A stretch of DNA of 64,000 nucleotides from JBMHDN01 sp049889355 (GTDB taxonomy: Bacteria > Pseudomonadota > Alphaproteobacteria > Puniceispirillales > Puniceispirillaceae): assembly GCA_049889355.1 (NCBI GenBank), contig JBMHDN010000046.1, forward strand, positions 24,803 to 88,802. The letters run 5' to 3'. The first letter of the stretch is position 1, and each line of letters begins with the position of its first letter. Under the pieces are notes generated by a model. The model was given only the letters and a program-made list of their open reading frames with translations. It searched no databases and had not been told where the DNA came from. Below, in pieces: positions 8,615 through 16,804 of this stretch. The position numbers and the translations under genes are program-made.

Positions 8615-9462
8615 TTGGCATTATCTGAATTAGATTTGGCGCTGTCCTGGGCCATTGATGCTTCGTGGAAAAGATGCTGATCAGCTGGGAAACGACATTC
8701 TATCACCGCTGCGCGATAAGAGGCCGCCGCCTTTGTAACATCAGAGGACAAGCTGGCATGGCGTTCAACAAAGCGCGGGATAAATTGATTATAAAGACCC
8801 AACATATCATCACTGACCAAAATCTGGCCTGAACAGGCAGCAGAGGCACCAATACCAATGGTGGGTATCTCTAACTGGCCAGCAATTTCAGCTGCCACTT
8901 GCTCTATCATGCCCTCAAGCACAAGACCAAAGGCCCCTGCTGCCTGCACGGCCTCGGCATCTCTGGCCAACTGGGCTTGTTCATCTGTGGTGCGTCCGGT
9001 GATGCGATAGCCCTTTGGAGATGAGACTTGTTGCGGCAAAAGGCCGATATGACCCAGCACTGGGATATTGGCCTTGGTCAGCTTTTCAATGGTAGGGGCC
9101 AAATTTGCACCGCCTTCCAGCTTAACTGCATGCGCCCCTGTCTCAGCAATGAGCAAAGAAGCGTTATCAAGGGCCTGTTCAGGTGATGTCTCATAGCTGC
9201 CAGCAGGCATATCCACCACCACGAGTGATGTGCGTGCACGGCGCATCACCGCCCGGCCATGGGCTATCATCATCTGCATATCTGCCCCTTTGGTGGTGTC
9301 CATCCCATAGAGCACCATGGCCACTGAATCACCCACCAGCAACATATCGCAATGCGGGTCCAGCAACTCTGCCATCGGGGCTGTATAAGCGGTCAGGCAA
9401 ACCAGCTTACGCTGTGTTGCAAGCTGTTGAAATGCGGCAATACCAAGAGATGTATCAGTCAT
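8611..9462 (-). CDS. panB: 3-methyl-2-oxobutanoate hydroxymethyltransferase
   Basis: It makes ketopantoate from alpha-ketoisovalerate and methylene-tetrahydrofolate. Visible family motifs are LTAYTAPMAELLD, LLVGDSVAMV (metal-binding Asp45), VVDMPAGSY, AVKLEGG and the catalytic Glu segment LVLEGM. ATG 9462 follows AGAGAGGCG and overlaps the pssA stop in an ATGACTGA octamer; the in-frame GTG at 9474 would lack a ribosome-binding site. The 283-residue length is usual. It is third in psd-pssA-panB-panC. Confidence 0.95.
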   Translation of the reverse strand: MTDTSLGIAAFQQLATQRKLVCLTAYTAPMAELLDPHCDMLLVGDSVAMVLYGMDTTKGADMQMMIAHGRAVMRRARTSLVVVDMPAGSYETSPEQALDNASLLIAETGAHAVKLEGGANLAPTIEKLTKANIPVLGHIGLLPQQVSSPKGYRITGRTTDEQAQLARDAEAVQAAGAFGLVLEGMIEQVAAEIAGQLEIPTIGIGASAACSGQILVSDDMLGLYNQFIPRFVERHASLSSDVTKAAASYRAAVIECRFPADQHLFHEASMAQDSAKSNSDNAK

Positions 9463-10285
9463 CGCCTCTCTCACTTGAACCTGCTTTGACTTTTTCGGCC
9501 TGCAGACGCCGGCGATATTGCCGGACTGAGAAAATGATACTCAAAAGATAAAGAAATGCGCATCCGATATAAACCTGCCAGGCCACTGTTACGGTCAAGG
9601 AAGCGGCAAAGCCAATGGCCGCCAGCATCGGCAGGGCTGAGCGTGCAGGCAGACGGAAGGTTTTGCCTGAAAATGTAGGCAGCGTGCTGATCGCTGCGAT
9701 ACCACACGCCATCAGCCAGCCAGAAACCGGCACCGCCTGACGTAAAAATTCATAGTCAAAAACCTGTGCTGCAGCAATTGGCAAGAGCACCAGACCCGCA
9801 GAGGCAGGGGCCGGCACACCGACAAAAAAGCCTTTTGCAAATTCCGGCTTATCCGGCAATTCAGAATCAAAACGTGCCAGTCTCAGAATGATACACACCG
9901 CATAAAAGAGCGCGGTCATCCAGGCAATATTGCCATGATCAGCCAAGGCCCATTGATAGAGAATAAGCGCAGGCACCACACCAAAAACAACCGCATCGGT
10001 GAGGCTATCTAGGGCTGCACCAAAGGCGCTGGTGGCCCGTAATAAGCGGGCCATTCGCCCATCAAGCGCATCAAATACCGCCGCCAGCATCACCAGAGCA
10101 AGCGCGGTCTCCCAGCGCCCTTCTAAAGCCATGCGAAAGCCTGTCAGCCCTGCAATGAGGCCGCAAATGGTTACCATATTTGGCAACATCCAATTATAGG
10201 ACACATTGGCAAAGGGACGCCTGCGCTGTCCTTGCCTTTTATCCCGCCCCGTGCTGGTTTCGGTTTCGTGATCCTGCGCTGTCAT
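9455..10285 (-). CDS. pssA: CDP-diacylglycerol--serine O-phosphatidyltransferase
   Basis: It makes phosphatidylserine in the inner membrane. The CDP-alcohol phosphotransferase signature DG-x2-AR-x8-G-x3-D-x3-D is complete (Asp75, Gly76, Ala79, Arg80, Gly89, Asp93, Asp97). The N-terminal 25 residues are basic and soluble, followed by six to eight membrane helices; this is the multi-spanning type II enzyme found in alphaproteobacteria and Bacillus, not the soluble E. coli type. Start and stop overlap psd and panB. It passes its product to Psd, encoded just upstream. Confidence 0.95.
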   Translation of the reverse strand: MTAQDHETETSTGRDKRQGQRRRPFANVSYNWMLPNMVTICGLIAGLTGFRMALEGRWETALALVMLAAVFDALDGRMARLLRATSAFGAALDSLTDAVVFGVVPALILYQWALADHGNIAWMTALFYAVCIILRLARFDSELPDKPEFAKGFFVGVPAPASAGLVLLPIAAAQVFDYEFLRQAVPVSGWLMACGIAAISTLPTFSGKTFRLPARSALPMLAAIGFAASLTVTVAWQVYIGCAFLYLLSIIFSVRQYRRRLQAEKVKAGSSERGDD

Positions 10286-11007
10286 TTCACCATCGCTTTG
10301 AGAGGTGTTTTACCTTCTTTACGGGTTGCATCTGCCAGGACCGTCTCGCCTGCCACTGCGCGCTGATCACCTGCGACCAGCACTTTCCAGTCAGCTGGAA
10401 TCCAGACATCCACACGGCTGCCAAAACGAATCAGGCCAAACACATCACCTGCTTGTCGCTTATCGCCAATATTCACATCACATAAAATACGCCGTGCCAC
10501 CAGCCCAGCAATCTGGACAAACCCAATCTGGAACGGCTTGCCATTTTTTTCAAAATCAGTGGTGATGGTCAGCGCATTGCGCTCATTATCAACAGAAGCC
10601 TTGTCTAGGCTGGCATTCAGAAATTTGCCTCTGTGATAGCTGATATGGTCTATTCTGCCGGCCATTGGCAGACGGTTTACATGCACATCAAACACATTCA
10701 TGAAAATGGCGATGCGCTGATAATCACCTGCAGGCAGCTGCATCTCTGCTGGTGGATCCAGCTTTTCAACACTCAATATGCGGCCATCTGCTGGTGATAT
10801 GACCCAGCCTTCAGCCTGTGGGATGGCACGTGGCGGATTGCGGAAAAAATAAACACACCAGAGGCAAAGCGGCACGCCGATCACAAAAAAACTGGTTTCA
10901 ATACTGCCAATCGCCAGCGTCACAGCGACAAACAACAAAATGAAAGGCCAGCCAGCTGGATGTATCGGCACCAGCATTTCTTCTTTTATGGCTTTGTAAA
11001 TATGCAT
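10282..11007 (-). CDS. psd: Phosphatidylserine decarboxylase proenzyme
   Basis: It converts phosphatidylserine to phosphatidylethanolamine. The 241-residue protein is the short type: a membrane anchor (about residues 18-55), the beta-rich core with VISPADGRI and FMNVFDVHVNR, and the self-cleavage site FGSRVDVW (Gly196-Ser197), where Ser becomes the pyruvoyl group. ATG 11007 is preferred over the GTG directly before it. It is first in the operon and overlaps pssA by four bases, as expected for consecutive enzymes. Confidence 0.95.
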   Translation of the reverse strand: MHIYKAIKEEMLVPIHPAGWPFILLFVAVTLAIGSIETSFFVIGVPLCLWCVYFFRNPPRAIPQAEGWVISPADGRILSVEKLDPPAEMQLPAGDYQRIAIFMNVFDVHVNRLPMAGRIDHISYHRGKFLNASLDKASVDNERNALTITTDFEKNGKPFQIGFVQIAGLVARRILCDVNIGDKRQAGDVFGLIRFGSRVDVWIPADWKVLVAGDQRAVAGETVLADATRKEGKTPLKAMVK

Positions 11008-11078
11008 CACATGTCCATCAGGTTTGAAAAAAACATGCTAGAGTGGCGCGTTTCAGCTGCCTTGCCCCAGCCCTGCCT

Positions 11079-11107
11079 CTTATAGAACGAAAAGATGAAA
11101 ATGACAA
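11079..11107 (-). promoter_or_regulatory. Promoter of the psd-pssA-panB-panC operon
   Basis: Reading the minus strand, TTGTCA (11107-11102) and TATAAG (11084-11079) are separated by exactly 17 bases. Transcription would start near 11072, giving a leader of about 65 nt. Confidence 0.7.
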
Positions 11108-11122
11108 AAGCTGATCAGCGCT

Positions 11123-13132
11123 TTAGCTCGGTTCAGCAGATTCCTTGGCCCGTTTGACATCTTCATCGAGCACCAAGCCACGTTGCTTGAGCTCATCGAG
11201 CTTAGACTGGAGCGAATCTGCGTTCAAGGTGCGGGTTTCCCCTAACCCTTCCACATAAATCTGGCGCGGCACGTCAAATTTCGTATCCCCTGCCACCACG
11301 ACAGAATCCAGCGCGCCTAAATCCGGGACAGGGCCAAAGGGATCTGAACCTGTCCCTGGCACAGAAACCGGACCAGACACCAGATCAGAAACCGGATCAG
11401 AAACCGGACCAGAAACCAGATCAGATATCTGATCGCCAGCATCATCAGACACATCAGGGGCCAAGCCATCATCTGAGAGCGGCATAGTGTCAGATGGCAT
11501 TGCCGCCGCAACAGATGCAGCAATATCCGCCAGCGCATCATCTGTGTCAGACGGGTTTATCTCAGCTGGCTGTGTTTCGGCTGGCAGCGTATCGACTGGC
11601 TGGGTATCTGCGGACTCAGGCTCTTCAGCGACAGGCATTGCCGCGATTTCCATCGGGGCCGCCTGATCAATATCACCTGACATTAATTCAGCGACAAGCG
11701 CGTCATCTTCAATGCTGGCCTCAACAGGCTCTGGTTTTTCCAGCACTGCCATTTCTTCGACTTCATCAGCTGGCTCTTCAACGGGCAGGGGCGGGTTCAT
11801 ATCCGCTGAGGTTTCAGCTTCTGGATTGGCCTCAACAGCACTCTCTGGCTGGCCCGCATCAGCGGATGTGGCGGGCGTGGCGGGTGCACCAAACCCAACT
11901 GCAGACAAATCCACGCCGAGATCAGCCACCAGATTTTCCTCTGACGGCAGGGCTGGCTGAGGCGGGTCTGTAGGCTCATCTTGCATAACAGGCGCGGCCA
12001 TTTCAGGGGCTGTCATTTCCGGGGCTGTCATTTCCGGGGCTGTCATGTCAGGGGCTTTGATTTCAGGGGGCACCTCTGGTGCAGTCACGTCTGGTGCAGT
12101 CACCTCTGGCGCGGCTGGCTCTGGCGCAGTCACTTCTGGTGCAGTCACGTCTGGTGTAGTCACGTCTGGTGCGGCTGGTGGTGATGTAGCAAGTGGAGAT
12201 GCAGCGGGGGCCACAGCACGGACAACAGCTGCGGTCGGGTAAGCTGGTTTTTGCGGCATCTCGGGCTGCGCCGGTGATGGCATATTGTTTGCCGGCTGAG
12301 AGGCGACCACCGCGGCTGGTACTGGCACTGGTGCTGGTTCTGGTACTGGTTCTGGCACATGTACTGGTACTGGCACAGGCTGGGATGCGCCGCTGTCAGA
12401 TGGCGGCGATGACATCGTTTCTGGCGGCATGTGCTGGGGTTGCATGTGCTGGGGTTGCATGTGCTGGGGTGTAGCTTGTGGCATGGCTTGCGGCGCAGAC
12501 CCGGCCACCTGCTGGAGCGGTGCGAGCAAAGGCGCGGTATATAACCCCAATTCGGTTTTGCCCTTCTGTGTCAGCAAATCGCGTGGCAGTCCAGACATCA
12601 ACGCAACCACATCATCACGCAACAGCACCTGCCAGCGGCAGGCCTCAATCTCCCATGGGCGCTGCTGCCACATCACCTCATCGATCATTACTGGCTTTTC
12701 TTTCAGCCATTTGGCGCGATGCAGGGTGATTTTTTGTTTGCGGATTTTTTTGCGGGTGATTTTCAACCGGCCAGCGCGCACTTGTGCAATGTGAATCAAT
12801 TCATGCGCCAGCGTTTCGATCGCATCACTCAGCCCGCCAGCCAAGCTCACCACCGCGTTGAATTTTTTAGGCGGTTTATAGCTGAGGCCAGATCGACCCA
12901 CCAGCTGGTCACGACTAATGGGCTGACGATAAGGCTGGCGAGTCAGTTCGACTGCAAATTGGAATTTTTTATTGGTTTTTTTGGGAAATAGGCGCGCTTC
13001 GAGCAAATGGGCTGCTTGTTGCAACAGCTCAACCTCAGCCGGAGAAACATCAATCGCACTAACCTGAATCATAGACCGAACATCACATGCACTAAACCCA
13101 CAGGCCGATGGCGACCTGCCCCGGCCAGCCAT
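11123..13132 (-). CDS. Putative zinc metallopeptidase domain with long Pro/Ala-rich repeat tail
   Basis: A 669-residue protein I cannot assign to a named family. Residues about 21-180 form a compact basic domain with the metal motif AHELIHIAQ (His110-Glu111-His114) and a later RPWEIEA (Glu161/Glu163) that could give the third zinc ligand, as in gluzincins and SprT-like proteins. Residues about 215-640 are low complexity: PQHMQ repeats, Pro-Val/Glu-Pro stretches, about ten TAPE/TAPD-type repeats, then an acidic Ser/Asp/Val-rich part with SDLVSGPVSDP repeats. A short predicted helical C-terminus (KLDELKQRGLVLDEDVKRAKESAE) ends it. No signal peptide or membrane helix is seen. ATG 13132 has AGAAGG upstream; ATG 13072 is an alternative that loses nothing conserved. 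It stands alone. Confidence 0.7.
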   Translation of the reverse strand: MAGRGRSPSACGFSACDVRSMIQVSAIDVSPAEVELLQQAAHLLEARLFPKKTNKKFQFAVELTRQPYRQPISRDQLVGRSGLSYKPPKKFNAVVSLAGGLSDAIETLAHELIHIAQVRAGRLKITRKKIRKQKITLHRAKWLKEKPVMIDEVMWQQRPWEIEACRWQVLLRDDVVALMSGLPRDLLTQKGKTELGLYTAPLLAPLQQVAGSAPQAMPQATPQHMQPQHMQPQHMPPETMSSPPSDSGASQPVPVPVHVPEPVPEPAPVPVPAAVVASQPANNMPSPAQPEMPQKPAYPTAAVVRAVAPAASPLATSPPAAPDVTTPDVTAPEVTAPEPAAPEVTAPDVTAPEVPPEIKAPDMTAPEMTAPEMTAPEMAAPVMQDEPTDPPQPALPSEENLVADLGVDLSAVGFGAPATPATSADAGQPESAVEANPEAETSADMNPPLPVEEPADEVEEMAVLEKPEPVEASIEDDALVAELMSGDIDQAAPMEIAAMPVAEEPESADTQPVDTLPAETQPAEINPSDTDDALADIAASVAAAMPSDTMPLSDDGLAPDVSDDAGDQISDLVSGPVSDPVSDLVSGPVSVPGTGSDPFGPVPDLGALDSVVVAGDTKFDVPRQIYVEGLGETRTLNADSLQSKLDELKQRGLVLDEDVKRAKESAEPS
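11990..12190 (-). repeat. Coding tandem repeats (TAPE/TAPD units)
   Basis: Degenerate short tandem units inside the metallopeptidase-like gene encode runs of TAPE, TAPD and KAPD. The same gene has a 15-bp tandem unit at about 12427-12473 encoding PQHMQ. Such units expand and contract by slippage, so length differences between strains are likely. Confidence 0.8.
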
Positions 13133-13220
13133 TATGCCTTCTGCGCTAAGTTAATCACAGCCAGCAAAACTTAGCAATCAGAGAAACTCAGCAATATCAA
13201 GTGGATCTGAGCGCATAAAG

Positions 13221-13265
13221 CAAAAGGATAACAGAGCATCGCCTATCAGCAGAGCCTGTTATCCT
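13221..13265 (-). terminator. Terminator downstream of the HbpS-like gene
   Basis: A perfect 10-bp inverted repeat, AGGATAACAG (13225-13234) with CTGTTATCCT (13256-13265), has a 21-base loop. On the minus strand it is followed by TTTTGCTTT. It lies between the HbpS-like gene and the start of the next minus-strand gene. Confidence 0.55.
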
Positions 13266-13338
13266 GTCTGTTGGCTATGTCAGCAAATCAGGCAGCCAGG
13301 GCGGGCGCAGCCACGCCCCTCATTCGGCTTGTCTTTCA

Positions 13339-13770
13339 TTAGCCGGTGATGGCTGTAAAGCCTGCTGCTTCAATGCCGGCCACCGCAGCGGCCTCATCAT
13401 TATCTGAGGTGTCGCCGGAAATACCGACCGCGCCCAGAATATCACCGTTTGAATCAGCGATAAGCACACCGCCAGGCACCGGTACAAAATCGCCATCCAT
13501 CATCCGGCCAACCGCATCAATGAAATAGGCTTGCTGTTCAGCGCGTGCCATTAAAGCGCGGCTGCCCATGCCGATCCCAATCGCGGCATTGGCTTTACCA
13601 TGGGCAATCCGGTGGCGCTGGATAGAGGTGCCATCCTGATTGGCACAGGCACGCAAGCTGGCGCGGGCATCCAACACCATCACGCAAAGCGGCTTCAAGC
13701 CTAATTCAGCTCCTTTTGCCAATGCGCCATCAATGATTTGTTGAGAAACGGAAAGGCTGAGTGCGGTCAT
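13339..13770 (-). CDS. GlcG/HbpS family (DUF336) protein
   Basis: A 143-residue protein of the GlcG/HbpS fold. The family pattern is clear: VMVLDARASLRACANQDGT, HGKANAAIGIGMGSRAL, then FVPVPGGVLIADSNGDILGAVGISGDTSDNDEAAA near the end. Some members bind haem or cobalamin or sense oxidative stress; others sit beside glycolate or diol metabolism genes. No such neighbours are present, so the role is open. AGGAG lies six bases before the ATG. The 288-bp upstream gap, shared with a divergent gene, is AT-rich. Confidence 0.85.
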   Translation of the reverse strand: MTALSLSVSQQIIDGALAKGAELGLKPLCVMVLDARASLRACANQDGTSIQRHRIAHGKANAAIGIGMGSRALMARAEQQAYFIDAVGRMMDGDFVPVPGGVLIADSNGDILGAVGISGDTSDNDEAAAVAGIEAAGFTAITG

Positions 13771-14058
13771 GAGAGTCTCCTAAGAAGCTAAACCAAAAGC
13801 AGAATTGAATATTTTCCAATGACAAATTAACATCAGCTGTTGGCTCTTTAAAGTCATAAGAACGACAATTTGCATCCCCTTTCACAATATTATGACCAGA
13901 ATTTCTGCCCTATTTTCATATCTTTGATGACTAATATTGATTTTTCTCATATATTCAGTGACAGTCATGACTATAATTTTATGTCCGGCCCCATGTCTGT
14001 CTTGTTACAGCGCAGGTTTTAGCTGGCGAAAAAGAATGTGCACAGGGAGTCCTGAATA

Positions 14059-15294
14059 ATGCTGAAGCAGTTTGGATGGGTCGTCGTCTCGGCATCTTTG
14101 ACAGCAACCGCACCTGCCCTTGCGGGTGGTGAGAGCGGTGTTGTCAGTGAAAACACCTCACAAAGTGAAACCTCGCAGGCAGACAGCTCAGCTGTTGCAG
14201 ATGAACAGGCGACAAACACGCAAGCCAGCGATACTGATACAAGCGAGGCAGAAATTGTCGAGCAAGGTTCAGCAGAGCCTCAGGATGACAGCGCTGATGC
14301 AGATGCAGCCAGCAGCCAATCGCAAAATGCCGCCCAAGGTACCGCGCAAGGCACACCTCAGCAGAAGAATGAGAATGTGCGCGAGCCTGAAGGATTTGTG
14401 GCGATTGAAGATCAACAGCTGGTGATTGACACCTCAGGCATTTCAGATGGAGATGGCCTGGGCTCTGTTCAGCTGCAATGGCAGATTTCAGATAATGGCA
14501 ATGACTGGATGGTATTGCCAGGGGCGATTACGCCGAGCTTTGTGCCGCGCGATCAAGAAGTGGGCCGTTATCTGCGTGTTCAAGTATCTTATATTGATGG
14601 GCAGGGTAATCCAGAATTGCTCTATAGCCCGTCTTCAACCCCTGTACAAAATGTGAATGACGCACCGGTTGGTCTGCCTGTTCTGTTGGGTGATGCCCGC
14701 GAAAATGGCTTGCTCAGCATTGATGTAACACGGGTGAATGATGAAGATGGTATTGGCGCTTTATCTTATAGCTGGCAGCGTTCAGCTAACCGCGCTGAAT
14801 GGGAGAATATCTCAGATGCCTTTTCAAATACTTACCGTCTGACACAGCCAGATGTGGGCTATTCCTACCGTGCAACCATTGCCTATATTGATGGGTTCGG
14901 CACCAAGGAAATGCTGGTAACAGAGCCGACCGAAATCGTGGCGAACGTCGATAACCCGCTTGAAGGCGAAGTAAGCCTGCGTGGTCAGGCTGTCGAAGGC
15001 GGTGAATTGGTCGCCAGCACCTCAAGCCTGACAGATTATGATGGCATTGCCAGCATGAACACCATCTGGGAAGCCTCTCAAGATGGCCAGACATGGGATA
15101 TCTTAAACCTGCCAGCCAACACCATGCGCCTGCTGCTGGACCAGCCGCTTGTAGGCTTGAAGATTCGCGCACGTGCCACTGTGGTGGATAGTTTTGGCGT
15201 TGAGACGGTGGTGACCAGCCAGGCAACTGAGCCGGTGAAGAACATCAACAACAAGCCTGTTGGCAAGCTGTTGATCAAGCGCCTCGGCGACTAA
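14059..15294 (+). CDS. Secreted protein with three Ig-like repeats
   Basis: A 411-residue exported protein of unknown function. Residues 1-23 form a Sec signal peptide ending ALA-GGES. Residues about 24-115 are acidic, Ser/Thr/Gln-rich and probably disordered. Three repeats of about 90 residues follow (about 120-205, 206-300, 301-400), each with DGDGLGSVQLQWQ-like or DEDGIGALSYSWQ-like openings, a central W, and a YIDGxG turn; such units are common in large bacterial adhesins. An exact TATAAT at 13972-13977 could be its -10, with no convincing -35. The stop is followed by a strong terminator. It might be a surface or periplasmic binding protein; no catalytic motif is visible. Confidence 0.75.
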   Translation: MLKQFGWVVVSASLTATAPALAGGESGVVSENTSQSETSQADSSAVADEQATNTQASDTDTSEAEIVEQGSAEPQDDSADADAASSQSQNAAQGTAQGTPQQKNENVREPEGFVAIEDQQLVIDTSGISDGDGLGSVQLQWQISDNGNDWMVLPGAITPSFVPRDQEVGRYLRVQVSYIDGQGNPELLYSPSSTPVQNVNDAPVGLPVLLGDARENGLLSIDVTRVNDEDGIGALSYSWQRSANRAEWENISDAFSNTYRLTQPDVGYSYRATIAYIDGFGTKEMLVTEPTEIVANVDNPLEGEVSLRGQAVEGGELVASTSSLTDYDGIASMNTIWEASQDGQTWDILNLPANTMRLLLDQPLVGLKIRARATVVDSFGVETVVTSQATEPVKNINNKPVGKLLIKRLGD

Positions 15295-15305
15295 GCAGTA
15301 GCCTT

Positions 15306-16511
15306 TTAGAAATCTCTAATGAAAGAGGGGATTTTTTCCTTAAACGGGAAAAACCCCCTTTTTGCATGCGGCCAACATATCGCATCATACGTGCGGCGCT
15401 GAAGATAAAGCGGCAACCCCGCTTGTGAGAGCGCCTGTTTGATTTTCGCCAGATTATCTGACCAAAAACCAACTGGCGGTGCCAGCATGACACATTGTTC
15501 AGCCCCGCTTGACCGAGCCAATTCTAGCAGCCCCTCAGGCAGGCTGGCTTCGGCGCTTTGAGCGTCTGCACCCCCACCTATTGCATCATAAATAGGCACG
15601 TCAAAATGGGCTTTGCACTGGCTGAGTCCATCTGTCATGGCCGCTGCATCCAACGCCAGAATCGCAGCATTTTGCCCACCTGCCCCAAAGGCTACAGGCA
15701 GGCTAGCCGCAGCAACCACAGGCACGCCAAAATCATGGGTTTGAGGGCTGCAATCCTCTGCTGTCATCACCAGCATGGACGGCTTTTTGGGTGCTGGCTC
15801 AAACAGGGTCAGTGGCGCGGCAGCAGCAGGCGGCATTTCTTCTAATGCCACTGCCTGCTCATTGAGCTGGCCATAAGGTGCAAACCGGCCATTGGTAAAG
15901 CTGTCGATATTATCTGCGCGCGCCAGATAATGTTTACCGCGGCTATGCAAGCCAGCCACCCAGCGCCAACCAAGTGTATTAGAGGCCGGATCGCCATCTG
16001 CCAGATGTGTTAAGAAAAAATCAGCTCCCCAAGCCCAAGGCAGACGCAAGGTAAAAATCCAGATAGAAGCTGTCCACATGCGCGCATGATTATGCAGATA
16101 ACCAGTCTCGCGCAGCTCTTCTATCCAGGCATCAAAACACGCAATGCCAGTCTGTCCAGATATCGCCTTTTGATAGGTATCATGCCCGTCTGGGACATGG
16201 CGCATACCCAAAAACTGGTGCCAGACTGAGGGCCGCATTTCCATCCAGCCTTTAAAATAGGTGCGCCAGAAAATCTCTTGAATATATTTCTCAGCCTGGC
16301 TGAAGCTCTGAGCAGAGAGGGTTTTTTTAATTGCCTCATCTTCGGTGATCAGACGGCGTCTGAAAAAAGGCGACAGACAAGATACAGCATAATGCTGGCC
16401 AGGACCGTGATCAGTATTGCGCCCATGCGCATAGGCACGCCCGGATTTTGGCAGAAATTTTTCTAGAGACGCCGTCGCATGGGCACGCGACATATGATGG
16501 GTTTCAAACAT
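15306..16511 (-). CDS. Photolyase-like FAD-binding protein with C-terminal alpha/beta domain
   Basis: Residues about 40-225 match the FAD-binding half of cryptochromes/photolyases: LSPFFRRRLI, EIFWRTYFKGW (Trp82-Arg83), the TGIACFDAWIEELRETGYLHNHARMW core (about 121-146), LADGDPASNTLGWRWVAG (170-187). The antenna-type Rossmann domain that normally precedes it is absent. Instead residues about 243-401 form an alpha/beta-looking domain ending in CWPHAKRGFFPFKEKIP, which resembles the close of a photolyase N-terminal domain. Light-dependent DNA repair or signalling is possible but unproven. The start follows no strong ribosome-binding site. Its last codons overlap a terminator on the other strand. 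Confidence 0.78.
   Translation of the reverse strand: MFETHHMSRAHATASLEKFLPKSGRAYAHGRNTDHGPGQHYAVSCLSPFFRRRLITEDEAIKKTLSAQSFSQAEKYIQEIFWRTYFKGWMEMRPSVWHQFLGMRHVPDGHDTYQKAISGQTGIACFDAWIEELRETGYLHNHARMWTASIWIFTLRLPWAWGADFFLTHLADGDPASNTLGWRWVAGLHSRGKHYLARADNIDSFTNGRFAPYGQLNEQAVALEEMPPAAAAPLTLFEPAPKKPSMLVMTAEDCSPQTHDFGVPVVAAASLPVAFGAGGQNAAILALDAAAMTDGLSQCKAHFDVPIYDAIGGGADAQSAEASLPEGLLELARSSGAEQCVMLAPPVGFWSDNLAKIKQALSQAGLPLYLQRRTYDAICWPHAKRGFFPFKEKIPSFIRDF
15327..15364 (+). terminator. Intrinsic terminator for the Ig-repeat gene, inside the opposing gene
   Basis: GGGGATTTTTTCC (15327-15339) pairs with GGGAAAAACCCCC (15346-15358) over 13 positions with one A-C mismatch, six-base loop, then TTTTT. 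It is placed 33 bp past the Ig-repeat stop and lies within the last codons of the photolyase-like gene on the minus strand. Confidence 0.85.
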
Positions 16512-16531
16512 AACACAGATAACCTGACAAA

Positions 16532-16560
16532 CTTAAATCGTGCCTTTGTTACGTTAACAA
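16532..16560 (-). promoter_or_regulatory. Promoter with overlapping inverted repeat, photolyase-like gene
   Basis: On the minus strand TTGTTA (16560-16555) and TTTAAG (16537-16532) are 17 bases apart. The -35 lies in the perfect inverted repeat TTGTTA-CGT-TAACAA (16546-16560), which would fit a repressor or activator operator. The leader would be about 15 nt. Confidence 0.45.
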
Positions 16561-16613
16561 GACGCGCTGAGGTTACCCTGACAGCAGAAAAAAAAGAAAA
16601 AAACGCTTTGGGC

Positions 16614-16651
16614 TTCACGGAAATGAAAAATTCTGCCTATACTAGGTATAG
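16614..16651 (+). promoter_or_regulatory. Promoter with palindromic -10 region, orphan small gene
   Basis: TTCACG (16614-16619) and TATACT (16638-16643) are 18 bases apart. The -10 is embedded in the perfect palindrome CTATAC-TAG-GTATAG (16637-16651), suggesting a regulator site. The leader to the gene at 16805 would be about 155 nt. Confidence 0.4.
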
Positions 16652-16804
16652 TATGACACAGAGAGTGATGCCTACCAGTTCTAGATGCTCGCGTGTTTTT
16701 CACGCCAGGTGGGGTTTACTGTGTTGTTCTGTTGATTTTCATCAATATGACAACAGCTCACCTCTGGTCTGCCTTCCTGCCAACTTGATGTGTGGAGAGA
16801 TGTG

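Noticed and set aside
11494..12474. Long plus-strand reading frames opposite the HExxH gene
   Set aside because: They mirror the repeats of the minus-strand gene (low-complexity GAVTSGAVTS-like products), have no ribosome-binding sites and no family resemblance.
11990..12480. Regular short repeats that look CRISPR-like
   Set aside because: The units are 12-18 bp, contiguous, in frame, and encode TAPE and PQHMQ; there are no spacers and no cas genes.
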